The notes under the pieces are model-generated. The model did no database searches. It was given only the letters and a program-made list of their open reading frames with translations, and was not told the DNA's origin. This document shows positions 27,147 to 36,188 of a stretch of 51,181 nucleotides of DNA, piece after piece. This DNA comes from Candidatus Peregrinibacteria bacterium CG10_big_fil_rev_8_21_14_0_10_49_10 (GTDB taxonomy: Bacteria > Patescibacteriota > Gracilibacteria > Peribacterales > Peribacteraceae). The stretch covers positions 37,416-88,596 of the forward strand of contig PFDR01000061.1 in NCBI GenBank assembly GCA_002772545.1, given 5' to 3'. A program made the position numbers and the translations under genes. Position 1 is the first letter of the stretch, and each line of letters opens with the position of its first letter.

Positions 27147-28028
27147 ATGGAAAACCGGTCATTCTACCGTCAACGGGTACGTACAGCGCTGCTCCTTACG
27201 GCAGGTGTCTCCATGTTGGCTGTTTCGGGATTCCTTCTGTCGCAGAGTGCGGCAACGGTACTGGAGGTGCGGGAAATTTCCGTACCACTGGTCTCCGATA
27301 TTCCCCAGTTCGAGAGACGTATTTCTCTGCTTACGGATCAAATAGAACTTGCCCAGTTGCATGCGGCAACACGTACTGGCTCCGCAGAAGAGCGCATGAA
27401 TGTATTCGTGATTCCCGACGAAGTGGATTTGGACAGATTGGTAGGCGTATTCGATGTGGTGGGGTCCATACTGCGTGAACAGGGTCTTTTGGCACGCATG
27501 TCCGATATTACGTTGGGTGACCCTACTCCTTCTTCCGAAGAAGGACTCGAGGAGCGTCTGCTTACCGTTCAGCTCGCAGCACATGAAGACGGCGTGCAGA
27601 CGGTTCTCTCTCTCATCAAATTTGCAGGTCTGCTGACTGTTGGTGATCTGCTTTCCAGCGGGGAGCGCAAATTGCTTCTGCAGAAAACAGAAGAAGAAAA
27701 TCCTACGGGTGTCATAGCTATGGAGCAGTTCCTTTCCACAGATCTCCTCAGCTACGCGCGCGACCCCGATGCATTTGAAGAGCAACTGCTGCGTGCATTC
27801 ACTTCACCTTCCTTCCTCAAAACCTTGCAGGATATGTTGCAGTCTTCTGCTGTGCGTGATGCCCGCAAAATACTGGGAGGGAATATTGGTAACAGTTTGC
27901 AGAAGAGCGCCCTGTGGCCTCTGCCACTTATGACTTTGCACGAGGCGCGTATTCGTGCCGGGAGTGCATCCGGGTGGTTTGTACTTTCTCTGCAAATTAC
28001 GCTCTACAATCGCGCACATGTGCTATAA
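27147..28028 (+). CDS. Single-pass membrane protein, PilO-like (tentative)
   Basis: A 293-aa protein starting MENRSFYRQRVRTALLLTAG with one N-terminal helix (13-32), then a coiled segment (FERRISLLTDQIELAQLHAA) and a ferredoxin-like domain (NVFVIPDEVDLDRLVGVFDV, LTVQLAAHEDGVQTVLSLIK). That order is typical of PilO. The extra 110 residues at the C-terminus are not. It begins 11 bases after the PilN-like gene. These could be pilus or secretion-platform subunits, or an unrelated envelope pair. Confidence 0.6.
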   Translation: MENRSFYRQRVRTALLLTAGVSMLAVSGFLLSQSAATVLEVREISVPLVSDIPQFERRISLLTDQIELAQLHAATRTGSAEERMNVFVIPDEVDLDRLVGVFDVVGSILREQGLLARMSDITLGDPTPSSEEGLEERLLTVQLAAHEDGVQTVLSLIKFAGLLTVGDLLSSGERKLLLQKTEEENPTGVIAMEQFLSTDLLSYARDPDAFEEQLLRAFTSPSFLKTLQDMLQSSAVRDARKILGGNIGNSLQKSALWPLPLMTLHEARIRAGSASGWFVLSLQITLYNRAHVL

Positions 28029-28053
28029 GCTTTCCAGGTGGAGAGTGCTTTCC

Positions 28054-28083
28054 TTGACACACACTCCATGGCGAATCTAGATT
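28054..28083 (+). promoter_or_regulatory. Promoter for infC
   Basis: A perfect -35 TTGACA (28054-28059), an 18-bp spacer and TAGATT (28078-28083). Expected transcription start is near 28090, about 48 nt before the AUU start of infC. Confidence 0.6.
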
Positions 28084-28137
28084 CTTGCTGTACTCTGTAT
28101 TTTTTCCCTTCCCGTTTCTCTGCGTAAACGTCGAAAA

Positions 28138-28668
28138 ATTAGCACTGGTGGAAAGTTCCATGCCAAAAAACCACGCATCAACGATGCCATTCGTGCGCCC
28201 GAAGTTCTTTTGGTTACGGACGGGAATGCCGAAATTCTTACCATAGAAGAAGCACTGCGCCGGGCCGCCGAGCAGGAAACGGATCTTATAGAAGTATCAC
28301 CCAAGGCCACACCGCCAGTGGTGAAAATTGGTGATGTAGGACAGCACATGTATCAGCTGAATAAAAAAGAAAAGAAGCAGCGTGCACACAATAAGCAGAC
28401 AGAAGTCAAAACTCTGCGCTTTGGTTTCCGAACTGAGCGCCATGACCTGGAACGTCTCATGGATCGTGCCAAAGAATTCTTTGCAGAGCGGCATCTGGTC
28501 AAATTTGTGGTGCAGTTGCGTGGACGTGAACTCACCAACAAAGGTTATGCTGCGGAAAAGCTGCATATGGTGGTGGAAGGACTTTCCGATGTGGCGGAAA
28601 TAGAACAGGAGGTCAAAAAGCAGGGGAATCAGTTCATTGTGATTTTAAGAGGGAAGAAGACCTCATAA
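28138..28668 (+). CDS. infC: Translation initiation factor IF-3, AUU start
   Basis: A 176-aa IF-3 when started at ATT 28138: (M)STGGKFHAKKPRINDAIRAP, then EVLLVTDGNAEILTIEEALR. The first ATG/GTG/TTG in frame is TTG 28210, which would cut off the conserved PRINDAIRAPEV. An in-frame stop lies at 28078 and no conventional start between. The AUU and the following GGK pattern mirror E. coli infC (AUU, KGGKR), where the rare start gives autoregulation by IF-3. The N-domain, the linker (LNKKEKKQRAHNKQTEVKTL) and the C-domain are complete. Genes rpmI and rplT follow. Confidence 0.93.
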   Translation: MSTGGKFHAKKPRINDAIRAPEVLLVTDGNAEILTIEEALRRAAEQETDLIEVSPKATPPVVKIGDVGQHMYQLNKKEKKQRAHNKQTEVKTLRFGFRTERHDLERLMDRAKEFFAERHLVKFVVQLRGRELTNKGYAAEKLHMVVEGLSDVAEIEQEVKKQGNQFIVILRGKKTS

Positions 28669-28674
28669 CATCCT

Positions 28675-28776
28675 TTGTTATTGGTTATTTGTTATTCGTT
28701 ATTTGTGTCTTTAGACGAATAACCAACAACGAACAACCAATAACCAACAACGGGTAACCAATAACGAATCTCAAGT
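28675..28776. repeat. AATAACCAAC palindromic repeat between infC and rpmI
   Basis: The left arm is built of TTGTTATTGGTTATTTG-type units and the right arm of AACCAACAACGAACAACC-type units, with TTTAGACG near the centre. It can form a long imperfect hairpin and separates infC from the rpmI promoter. Confidence 0.75.
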
Positions 28777-28782
28777 TTCTGC

Positions 28783-28810
28783 TTGAACTTACCCCTTTGG
28801 TCTTTATACT
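28783..28810 (+). promoter_or_regulatory. Promoter for rpmI-rplT
   Basis: TTGAAC (28783-28788), a 16-bp spacer containing CTTTGGTCTT, and TATACT (28805-28810). The start would be about 25 nt before the GTG of rpmI. Confidence 0.5.
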
Positions 28811-28842
28811 GCCTTGGAAGTAGTTTATTCCACTCTCTGCAC

Positions 28843-29037
28843 GTGCCAAAGATCAAGTCACACAGCGGCGCAAAGAAGCGTGTCCGACGGACCGGTTCCG
28901 GCAAAATGGCTATGAAGCGCAATAGTCGTAACCATCTGTTGCAACAGAAAAATAAGCGCCAGAAGAACCTGAGCCGCACACTCATGACGCAATCTACCGA
29001 AAAGAAGACTCTTACTTCTCTCCTTCCTTACCTTTAA
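28843..29037 (+). CDS. rpmI: 50S ribosomal protein L35 (bL35)
   Basis: A 64-aa basic protein from GTG 28843: (M)PKIKSHSGAKKRVRRTGSGK, then MKRNSRNHLLQQKNKRQKNL. This is the usual L35 pattern (PKxKTxxxAxKRFxxTGxGK). The upstream continuation of the frame is not family-like, so GTG is the start. Its TAA is immediately followed by the ATG of rplT, giving tight coupling in the conserved infC-rpmI-rplT order. Confidence 0.95.
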   Translation: MPKIKSHSGAKKRVRRTGSGKMAMKRNSRNHLLQQKNKRQKNLSRTLMTQSTEKKTLTSLLPYL

Positions 29038-29385
29038 ATGCGTGTAAGCACAGGAACTGTACGGCATCGAAGACACAAGAAGATCCGGGCTCTGACCAAA
29101 GGGTACCGTGGCATGCGTTCCAATACTTTTAAGAAGGCGAACGAAGCCATGATGAAGGCAGGTCAGCACGCATACAAAGACCGTCGTCGCAAGAAGCGCG
29201 ACTTTCGGGCGCTCTGGATTGTTCGTCTGAGTGCCGCTTCCCGTGCGCAAAATGTGCCCTATTCACGCCTGATTAAAGGCCTCAAAGACCAGAAGATAGA
29301 ACTCAATCGCAAAGTGCTTTCCGAGTTGGCTATTCATGAGCCGAAAGTATTTGAAGCTGTGCTGAAGGAGGCGAAGGTGGCCTAG
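29038..29385 (+). CDS. rplT: 50S ribosomal protein L20 (bL20)
   Basis: A 115-aa protein, MRVSTGTVRHRRHKKIRALT through KGYRGMRSNTFKKANEAMMK, then AGQHAYKDRRRKKRDFRALW and SRLIKGLKDQKIELNRKVLS. Length and sequence are canonical for bL20, an early-assembly 23S rRNA-binding protein which in E. coli also represses the infC-rpmI-rplT mRNA. The start directly follows the rpmI stop. Confidence 0.97.
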   Translation: MRVSTGTVRHRRHKKIRALTKGYRGMRSNTFKKANEAMMKAGQHAYKDRRRKKRDFRALWIVRLSAASRAQNVPYSRLIKGLKDQKIELNRKVLSELAIHEPKVFEAVLKEAKVA

Positions 29386-29404
29386 TTTTCGTTTTGAGGT
29401 TACG

Positions 29405-29465
29405 GTTACTAGTTACTAGTTACTAGTTACTAGTTACTAGTTACTGGTTACTGGTTACTGGTTAC
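29405..29465. repeat. 7-bp tandem repeat (GTTACTA/GTTACTG)
   Basis: About 8.7 copies of a heptamer in the gap between the convergent rplT and V-ATPase D genes: five GTTACTA units followed by three GTTACTG units and GTTAC. A complementary CCAGTAAC at about 29496-29503 could fold back on it. It is a candidate for slippage. Confidence 0.9.
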
Positions 29466-29506
29466 TTGTGTTATTGCTTCGCAGGCAAACAGCAACCAGT
29501 AACAAG

Positions 29507-30145
29507 CTAATGAGCAACGTTTTCCTGTGCTTCCAGGCTGGCTTTTATTTTCATGGTGGAGATGATGCCTGCACGTTCACTCTCATCCAGTTTCATCTTG
29601 ATGTACTTTACCGTTTCTTTGAGGTCGGGGATCATCTTGTGTTCCAGGGCATTCACACGGCGTCGGGTAGTTTCGAGTTCTATGGCAAGGCTCTCCGCTT
29701 GCTTCTCTATTTGTGCCAGTTGTATGAGCGTTTCGAAGAGTTCATCGAATTTTGTGATGGCATGATCCAGCAATGCATTCGTTCCGCTAAATCCGTACGA
29801 GTGCGGATTGCCTTCCTTTTCCAGTGTAAAGAAGGGGATGCGCACACTCATCACGTTCTTGGTTTCTACCTGCAGGGAGATTTTGGCCTCGGGGCTGGAG
29901 AGGGCATTTTCCAGTTGTGCATCTGTGAGCCACGCACTGGCAAGCAAAAAGGCATGAAAGGCTTTGCCAATTTCCTCTTCCACGCGTGACCGCAGTTCCT
30001 TTGCAGTACGTATGACTCCGAGAAATTCCTGCATGAGACCATCCTGCTTGTCCTTTAAAAGCTTATGGCCGCGTTCAGCGGACTTTTTACGGACCTTTAG
30101 GCCCATGAGTGCCATACGTGTCGGGTTGACGCTTAGGAGGGCCAT
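29507..30145 (-). CDS. ntpD: V-type ATP synthase subunit D
   Basis: A 212-aa subunit D, the central rotor stalk. The N-terminus MALLSVNPTRMALMGLKVRK and the two long helices (AERGHKLLKDKQDGLMQEFL; IELETTRRRVNALEHKMIPD) form the coiled coil that rotates inside A3B3; the family signature RRVNALEHxxIP is intact. It is the last gene of the operon, separated from subunit B by an extra membrane-protein gene. Confidence 0.95.
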   Translation of the reverse strand: MALLSVNPTRMALMGLKVRKKSAERGHKLLKDKQDGLMQEFLGVIRTAKELRSRVEEEIGKAFHAFLLASAWLTDAQLENALSSPEAKISLQVETKNVMSVRIPFFTLEKEGNPHSYGFSGTNALLDHAITKFDELFETLIQLAQIEKQAESLAIELETTRRRVNALEHKMIPDLKETVKYIKMKLDESERAGIISTMKIKASLEAQENVAH

Positions 30146-30180
30146 AGTGGCAAAATGGATAAGGAATTATGGATCATTGA

Positions 30181-30933
30181 TTAAGAAGAGGAAGATTGTA
30201 ACTCCGCATAGAGCGTCATGCTCGAAAGTAGGAACAGCAGCAGTCCAAGGCTTATGAGGTAGGAGGAGCTGAGATAGGTAATACGGAGCAGGGCCGGTGC
30301 AAGCAAGTACACCAGCTGCACAATGAGTGAGTCGATAACAATAAGTGGGAAGAAGATCACGGCACAGAGTCCGCAAATCTGTTTGAGCGCAACCCATGTT
30401 TGTCCCCGTACCACTTTGGAACTTTGGTTCAGCGCTTCCCGGTACCCTTTCCCTTCACACAAAATAGCAACAAAGTAGAAGAAGGTGCGCACGGAATACA
30501 CAATACCCGGTACAACGAGCAGGAGGCTCCAGAGCAAGGTGATACATCCACGCAGAATGCTGGTAAGGAAAAGATTAGTCACAAGGTGGGCAGCCTGCCT
30601 GCGTACTGTCTTAAACGATGTGCGGGCGCGTCCGGCCCGGCTCTGCACCAGGCGTTTCCCGACGAGTGTGACGCTGGCTATGCCCCACAATAAAAGCACT
30701 ACAATCAAGATCTGGAGGAAGAGCGTTCCAATGAGCAGGTGAGGATTTACCGTACCTGTAGCTACATCTTCCCATGTTGCACTCGAAAAGTACGGTTCGT
30801 TTGCAATGTAGTCCGAGAGAACAAACAGGCAGAGCATGGGGAGGAACAGAAGCCAGAACAGTACTGCACGGAAGACAGGCTGACTCTTCTTAAAGTCCCA
30901 GGCGGTGCCGATGAGAGAAAAAGCATTACTCAT
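30181..30933 (-). CDS. Polytopic membrane protein inside the V-ATPase operon
   Basis: A 250-aa protein from ATG 30933 with about six hydrophobic segments. MSNAFSLIGTAWDFKKSQPV is followed by helices, and the stretch LVVPGIVYSVRTFFYFVAIL then GYREALNQSSKVVRGQTW resembles the YciC/DUF975/glycerophosphodiesterase-membrane-domain type, where a PGI motif in a helix precedes an amphipathic segment with a conserved S...V.G. It lies 13 bases after subunit B and 35 before subunit D. Its role there is unknown; assembly factor or passenger gene are the options. Confidence 0.7.
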   Translation of the reverse strand: MSNAFSLIGTAWDFKKSQPVFRAVLFWLLFLPMLCLFVLSDYIANEPYFSSATWEDVATGTVNPHLLIGTLFLQILIVVLLLWGIASVTLVGKRLVQSRAGRARTSFKTVRRQAAHLVTNLFLTSILRGCITLLWSLLLVVPGIVYSVRTFFYFVAILCEGKGYREALNQSSKVVRGQTWVALKQICGLCAVIFFPLIVIDSLIVQLVYLLAPALLRITYLSSSYLISLGLLLFLLSSMTLYAELQSSSS

Positions 30934-30946
30934 CACTCTGTAGCAT

Positions 30947-32395
30947 TTAAGAAACAAGAGCGGGTGCGTTCTTCCTGGCTGACTTCATGTACTTCTCCAC
31001 CTGTTCTGGTTTGACACGTTTGAGTTCAGACTTGGGCAGTTCGGAGAGCAGATCCCAGCCAATGCGCAGAGAGTCAAAAATGGAGCGGTTTTCACGTTCG
31101 TCCTGCATAATGAATTCGCGCTCAAACCGGTTGGAGAATGTGAGGTACATTTTATCCGTTTCGCTGAGAGAGGACTCACCCAAAATAACTGCAAGCTCAC
31201 GAATTTCCACTCCACGCGCGTATGCAGCAGTAAGTTGTGCGTCCATGGCACTGTGGTCTCCGCGTGTTACGCCTTCGCCCTGTGCTTTTCCTTTTAAACG
31301 GGAGAGAGATCCCATGGGGATAACCGGCGGGAAGATTCCCTTCTGGTGGAGTGCGCGATCGAGACGGATCTGACCTTCGGTAATGTAGCCGGTGAGGTCC
31401 GGAATGGGGTGGGTCACGTCATCTTCCGGCATGGTAAGAATAGGAATCTGTGTAATGGAACCGGCCTTGCCCCGAATGCGACCGGCACGTTCGTATAGCG
31501 TGGCCAGGTCGGTGTAGAGATAGCCGGGGTAGCCGCGACGTCCCGGGACTTCTTTGCGGGCGGCAGACACTTCGCGGAGCGCTTCGCAGTAGTTCGTCAT
31601 ATCCGTCAAAATCACTGTGACGTGGTAGTCCTTTTCGTAGGCGAGGTATTCAGCTGCCGTAAGAGCCAGACGTGGTGTAGCAATACGTTCCACCACGGGG
31701 TTATCTGCTGTGTTCATAAAGAGAACGGCGCGAGAGAGTGCTCCTGTCTTCTCAAATTCCTGCTTAAAGTACTGAGCTTCCTCAAAGGTCACGCCCATGG
31801 CGGCAAACACCACTGCAAATTTTCCTTCTTCCATGGAGGCGTCGTAGGTTGCCTTCCCTTCCGTTTCTACCTCTTCTTTTGTCAGCACACGTGCCTGGCG
31901 TGCGATTTGTGCGGCCAGTTGAGCGTGAGGCAGACCGGCACCCGAGAAGATAGGGAGCTTCTGACCACGCACCAGGGTATTGAGTACGTCGATGGTCGAA
32001 ATGCCAGTCTGAATGAAGTCAGCAGGGTATTCGCGCGAGTAAGGGTTGATAGGGAAACCGTTAATATCGAGTTTCTTTTCGGGGACTATGGCCGGACCGC
32101 CGTCTATGGGAGTACCCGAACCGGAGAACATGCGGCCGAGAATGTCTTCCGAGACTCCTATTTCAAATGTGCGTCCAAGGAAACGGACTTTTGTGCCTTC
32201 CGTGGCTGCCCCCTGTGTGGATTCAAACAGCTGTACAACGGCCAGACCTTCCCGGGCTTCCAGCACTTTACCAAGGCGCTTCTTCCCGTCCGGAAGTTCC
32301 ACTTCGCAGAGTTCATCGTACGTAATATTGGAGACGCCTTCCACCATCATGAGTGGTCCGGCAATGTCCTGAACGGTTTTATAGGCGGTAGACAT
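30947..32395 (-). CDS. ntpB: V-type ATP synthase subunit B
   Basis: A 482-aa non-catalytic nucleotide-binding-fold subunit. It starts [20 protein letters not shown] and contains [33 protein letters not shown], and [20 protein letters not shown], where the P-loop is degenerate (SGAGLPH) as expected for [21 protein letters not shown] follows. Alternates with subunit A in the A3B3 hexamer. Confidence 0.97.
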   Translation of the reverse strand: MSTAYKTVQDIAGPLMMVEGVSNITYDELCEVELPDGKKRLGKVLEAREGLAVVQLFESTQGAATEGTKVRFLGRTFEIGVSEDILGRMFSGSGTPIDGGPAIVPEKKLDINGFPINPYSREYPADFIQTGISTIDVLNTLVRGQKLPIFSGAGLPHAQLAAQIARQARVLTKEEVETEGKATYDASMEEGKFAVVFAAMGVTFEEAQYFKQEFEKTGALSRAVLFMNTADNPVVERIATPRLALTAAEYLAYEKDYHVTVILTDMTNYCEALREVSAARKEVPGRRGYPGYLYTDLATLYERAGRIRGKAGSITQIPILTMPEDDVTHPIPDLTGYITEGQIRLDRALHQKGIFPPVIPMGSLSRLKGKAQGEGVTRGDHSAMDAQLTAAYARGVEIRELAVILGESSLSETDKMYLTFSNRFEREFIMQDERENRSIFDSLRIGWDLLSELPKSELKRVKPEQVEKYMKSARKNAPALVS

Positions 32396-32419
32396 GAGAG
32401 AGAGGAGAAAAAATCAAAA

Positions 32420-34219
32420 TTACACAGCAACAGATTCGGATTCCTGTGGGGTTCCGGCAGTTGCAGAGGAGATTTGCAGGGCAGTGACCTGCTTACGAAT
32501 AGTTTCTTCCAGGGCATCGAATTTCTCATCCACTTCCTCCTCCGGTATGAAACTGCATTGGACTATCTCTTCCTTTACGGAGAGGTTTTGCAATTTGCCG
32601 AAGTCGAAGTCTTCCTGCTGAAGAATGGGCTCTGCAATATCTGAAAAGAGCAGAATGGCGCGCAGTATACGGAATTGCTTGCGGAGCGATGTAAAGGCAT
32701 CCGCGGGATCGAAAGCGTTCTGAAAGAGGAAGTCTTCCCGGATCATACGAGCTGTTTCGAGTGTAAGTTGTTCTTTGGGCGAGAGAGCGTCTGTGCCGAC
32801 CAATCGTACAATTTCTTCCAGTTTGCTTTCCTCCTGCAAGATCTTTCGAGCCCGGTCGCGGTTCTGTGAAAATCCTTCCGCTACTTCTTTGTTGTAGTAG
32901 TCATTGAGGTTTTCTGCATACAGTGAGTAGCTCTGGAGCCAGTTGATGGAAGGGAAGTGACGCTTGTAGGCAAGTTTTGCATCCAGTGCCCAGAATACCT
33001 TTGTCACGCGCAGCGTGTTTTGTGTTACCGGTTCGGAGAAGTCTCCACCCGGAGGTGAGACCGCGCCAATGACCGTGAGCGATCCTTTTCTATCATCGGA
33101 ACCCAGACAGTCCACTATGCCCGCACGCTCATAAAATCCTGCAGTACGGGAGCCGAGGTAAGCAGGGTAACCTTCTTCACCGGGCATTTCTTCCAGACGA
33201 CCGGACATTTCACGCATAGCTTCTGCCCAGCGTGATGTGGAGTCTGCCATAAGAGCCACGTCGTATCCCATATCCCTGTAGTATTCGGCAATGGTGATGC
33301 CCGTGTACACGCTAGCCTCACGGGCAGCCACAGGCATGTTGGAGGTGTTGGCGATCAAAATTGTGCGTTTCATGAGTGGCTCACCGGTGTTTGGGTCCTG
33401 CAGATGCGGGAATTCCGAAAGCACCTCTGTCATTTCATTTCCACGCTCGCCGCAGCCAATATATACAATCACCTGTGCAGAACAGTACTTTGCCAATGAC
33501 TGTTGCGTTACGGTCTTACCTGCTCCAAAGGGTCCGGGAATAGCTCCTGCGCCACCTTTTGCAACAGGGAAGAGGGTATCTAATACGCGGGTTCCCGTCT
33601 GCAATGGCTTGTTGGGAATACCCTTCCCTTTAGAAGGCCGGGGAATACGGATCGGCCAGCGCTGGAGCATACACACTTTGTCTTTGCCGACCGTCGCGAT
33701 GGTTTCTTCTATGGTGAATGAGCCGGATTCTATGCTTTCGACTTTTCCGCTCAGACCCGGAGGCACCATTACTTTGTGCTCAATGAGGGTGGTTTCCTGT
33801 ACGGTACCCAAAATATCACCTGACTGTACCGTTTCGCCTACCTTGGCTGTGGCAGTGAACTTCCACTTCTTCTTGCGGTCCAGTCCCGGCACATAAATGC
33901 CGCGAGGAATGAAGGGACTCTTTGCCTCCTCTTCTATCAGTTGCAGTGGGCGCTGGATTCCATCGTAAATGGACGTAAGCAATCCCGGTGCAAGTTCCAC
34001 AGAAAGCGTTTCACCTGTGAGTTCCACGGGCTCTCCTGGGCCTATGCCGCTTGTTTCTTCATAGACCTGAATGGATGCACGATCGCCGTGGAGTTCTATA
34101 ACTTCGCCCACAAGCTTCTCTTTGGAGACGCGTACGACTTCAAACATCTTGGCTGTGCGCATTCCTTTGGCAACGACCAGAGGTCCTGCGACTTTGACGA
34201 TAGTGGGCTGAGCTGACAT
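32420..34219 (-). CDS. ntpA: V-type ATP synthase subunit A (catalytic)
   Basis: A 599-aa catalytic subunit from ATG 34219 ([20 protein letters not shown]). The frame is open further upstream, but that part covers subunit F's ribosome-binding region. It includes the bulge region specific to V/A-type A subunits, the P-loop GPFGAGKT (229-236), [17 protein letters not shown], the [20 protein letters not shown] stretch and [15 protein letters not shown]. Hydrolyses or makes ATP at the A/B interface. RBS-like GAGGAG precedes the start. Confidence 0.97.
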   Translation of the reverse strand: MSAQPTIVKVAGPLVVAKGMRTAKMFEVVRVSKEKLVGEVIELHGDRASIQVYEETSGIGPGEPVELTGETLSVELAPGLLTSIYDGIQRPLQLIEEEAKSPFIPRGIYVPGLDRKKKWKFTATAKVGETVQSGDILGTVQETTLIEHKVMVPPGLSGKVESIESGSFTIEETIATVGKDKVCMLQRWPIRIPRPSKGKGIPNKPLQTGTRVLDTLFPVAKGGAGAIPGPFGAGKTVTQQSLAKYCSAQVIVYIGCGERGNEMTEVLSEFPHLQDPNTGEPLMKRTILIANTSNMPVAAREASVYTGITIAEYYRDMGYDVALMADSTSRWAEAMREMSGRLEEMPGEEGYPAYLGSRTAGFYERAGIVDCLGSDDRKGSLTVIGAVSPPGGDFSEPVTQNTLRVTKVFWALDAKLAYKRHFPSINWLQSYSLYAENLNDYYNKEVAEGFSQNRDRARKILQEESKLEEIVRLVGTDALSPKEQLTLETARMIREDFLFQNAFDPADAFTSLRKQFRILRAILLFSDIAEPILQQEDFDFGKLQNLSVKEEIVQCSFIPEEEVDEKFDALEETIRKQVTALQISSATAGTPQESESVAV

Positions 34220-34241
34220 AAGAGAGGAGGGAAGAAGTGAA

Positions 34242-34592
34242 TTACTTAAGAATGTCCGATCCCACTGCGCGCTCCACAATGCGTCGCAGGCGCTGGAGCC
34301 CGTACCCGGTAGAACCCTGATGGGATGGAATGGGAATAATGGCGGGGAGGGCGCCTCGAGCGAGCTTCTTTTCATCTTCCGGAGAAATGCCGCTCGAGAG
34401 GTCCTCGGTTATAAAGACAATGGCATAGGTATTGCGCTCAATACCCTGTTCATCTTTTGTCATGGTCCGTTTCAGGTTGTACAGCTCTTCTACAGCCTGC
34501 GCACTGGACTGCACCGGCACAATATCTGCGCCCAGGAGAGCAAAGCCTCCTACGGCTTCCTTGGAGCCGACCATGGCTATGCGGTACTTCAT
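34242..34592 (-). CDS. ntpG: V-type ATP synthase subunit F
   Basis: A 116-aa subunit F with a Rossmann-like fold: [20 protein letters not shown], then [20 protein letters not shown] and the C-terminal [20 protein letters not shown], whose PxxxG(S/T)xG signature is conserved. It sits on the rotor with D. Its start overlaps the subunit C stop by four bases (ATGA), and A follows. Confidence 0.93.
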   Translation of the reverse strand: MKYRIAMVGSKEAVGGFALLGADIVPVQSSAQAVEELYNLKRTMTKDEQGIERNTYAIVFITEDLSSGISPEDEKKLARGALPAIIPIPSHQGSTGYGLQRLRRIVERAVGSDILK

Positions 34593-35602
34593 GAGAGATA
34601 GTGGGCAGCAGAGAGAAAAGGAGGTAGTGCCTGTTTGATGTCCTGCGGAGAGAGCCCGTTACGTTTTCCTATGAGCACCATGCGCAACAGTTTGAGTTGG
34701 GTAATGGCAATGGCAGCAAAAGCGAAGACCGGTTCTATACTCAGGGGAACGTTCCACATAGCGGCAATATCCGCTGCGGAAATTTCGCTCAGTGTGCGTT
34801 CCAGACCATTTGTATCATCACTCTTCAGCAGTGCCGGAGTGAGGTGATACCCCAAGTCGCTGCGAGCAATGGCACGGAGAGTATTTTCTCGTGAACCTGC
34901 GAGTTCTGCAGATGGTATGGTTCCTCCGCTCATCAGATAGGCGAGACTTATGTCGCTTTGCTCGTCTGTAAGACGTAATGCTGTTCGAATGTTCTGCAGA
35001 TCAATGCTATGACGCACATAAAGGAGAATCTGCCGGGAACCGGATGTACGGGCAAGAGCGAGACTGGTTGCCGCCACGTACTGTGCTACTTGCGTATCTA
35101 TACTGCGGGCGTCCATTTCATCTCCCTGCAAGGTGTTTCGTACAAAAGAAACCAGGTGGCCGGGGAGCGGACCTTCCACATTCTCCTGTACCAATGCACG
35201 CAAATCAGCCGCATTGTACGCGGTCATACCGCTTATGGGTTCTTCACTGGTTTCTGCGGTGAGCCCTTTTTTTGTCTTGAGCAGATACGCGAGCAGGGGT
35301 GCATCTCCTTCCAGCCAGAGAATACTAAAAACAGGTCTCTTGGCGACGGGAGTCATCTTTTCCACTTCGGTACGCATCCAGGCGGCAACTGCCTGCAGGA
35401 CAGCGTTTCCTTCCCGTATACCCTGGTCAATATTATTGGTCATTTTCAGTTCTATAAGAATTTGCTCCACCTCTTTTCCTCCGGAGGCACCAAGTAAACG
35501 ATCGACATCGGACTGTGTGAGCAGAAGTTGTTGCAGTACACCTGTTCTCCCATGTGCGAAAGCAAAGTGTTGGCCGAGGAGGGATTGCACAGTCGTATTC
35601 AT
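34589..35602 (-). CDS. ntpC: V-type ATP synthase subunit C
   Basis: A 337-aa AC39/C-type subunit, mostly helical, which caps the membrane rotor ring and links it to D. Characteristic features are N-terminal VQSLLGQHFAFAHGRTGVLQ, DLQNIRTALRL and the C-terminal EPVFAFAAIAITQLKLLRMV. The last part (LIGKRNGLSPQDIKQAL) is the conserved end of the family, which reads K..G.....I...L. Overlaps both neighbours (E by four bases, F by four), so it is translationally coupled in the operon. Confidence 0.9.
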   Translation of the reverse strand: MNTTVQSLLGQHFAFAHGRTGVLQQLLLTQSDVDRLLGASGGKEVEQILIELKMTNNIDQGIREGNAVLQAVAAWMRTEVEKMTPVAKRPVFSILWLEGDAPLLAYLLKTKKGLTAETSEEPISGMTAYNAADLRALVQENVEGPLPGHLVSFVRNTLQGDEMDARSIDTQVAQYVAATSLALARTSGSRQILLYVRHSIDLQNIRTALRLTDEQSDISLAYLMSGGTIPSAELAGSRENTLRAIARSDLGYHLTPALLKSDDTNGLERTLSEISAADIAAMWNVPLSIEPVFAFAAIAITQLKLLRMVLIGKRNGLSPQDIKQALPPFLSAAHYLS

Positions 35603-36156
35603 GCTACGAAGAGGTCACGGGAAACTTCCAGTTCCATCTGCGGTCGCAGTGCTTCCTGGACGAGGTGTTCAAACGTAAAGTCCGCTTCCTGTTTTTCCGA
35701 GACAAAGAGAAAACCGCCCCTGGCCGATGTTTCTTCTCCCATGGTAAATTGCTCAGAGGGGGCAATTTTCCGCAGGAGCGCCGCGTGTTTTTTTGCGGGC
35801 AGAAGAGTGCCATGGAGATTGATGGTTTTGAGACAGGCAGCAAGCAGTGGTTCCACCTCTGCATCGGGAAGTGCAGCAAGAGCATCGGTAACTTTCCCAA
35901 ACAGCCGATTGAGCAATTCCTGTTTGGTTTGCAGGATGGAATTACGTCTGTGCGCTTCCGCATGAGCCTCTGTTTTTGCTTTGAGCTGACGCTTTTTCTC
36001 CTCCTTGTGGAGAGCCATATCCTGCTTCTTCTTTGCAAGTGAACGTTCGCTCGCTTCCCGCAGTTGCGTAATAGCTTTCTGGTGCGCACTGCGTGCGTCA
36101 GCAATCTGCTGGTCTGCCTGTGCGCTAATGGCGTCTAAGATGTCCTGGAGTGCCAT
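35599..36156 (-). CDS. ntpE: V-type ATP synthase subunit E
   Basis: A 185-aa peripheral-stalk subunit. The N-terminal helix ALQDILDAISAQADQQIADA and the long charged coil (KAITQLREASERSLAKKKQD, KRQLKAKTEAHAEAHRRN) pair with subunit H, and the C-terminal globular part (AALPDAEVEPLLAACL...) binds B. It follows K by about 30 bases and overlaps C by four bases. Confidence 0.9.
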   Translation of the reverse strand: MALQDILDAISAQADQQIADARSAHQKAITQLREASERSLAKKKQDMALHKEEKKRQLKAKTEAHAEAHRRNSILQTKQELLNRLFGKVTDALAALPDAEVEPLLAACLKTINLHGTLLPAKKHAALLRKIAPSEQFTMGEETSARGGFLFVSEKQEADFTFEHLVQEALRPQMELEVSRDLFVA

Positions 36157-36188
36157 GGAAGTGAAGTGAAGAAAAAATGAAAATGGAA

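Noticed and set aside
28794-28804. The TTTGGTCTTT word before rpmI as a fourth copy of the small-protein leader motif
   Set aside because: Here it lies in the spacer of a different promoter, without the TATAGT box at the right distance. Treated as coincidence.
29405-29465. Possible CRISPR array
   Set aside because: It is a continuous 7-bp tandem repeat without spacers. No cas genes are present in the window.
31622-32644. A 340-aa plus-strand frame antisense to V-ATPase B and A
   Set aside because: The opposite strand encodes unmistakable V-type subunits; this is a shadow frame created by codon bias.
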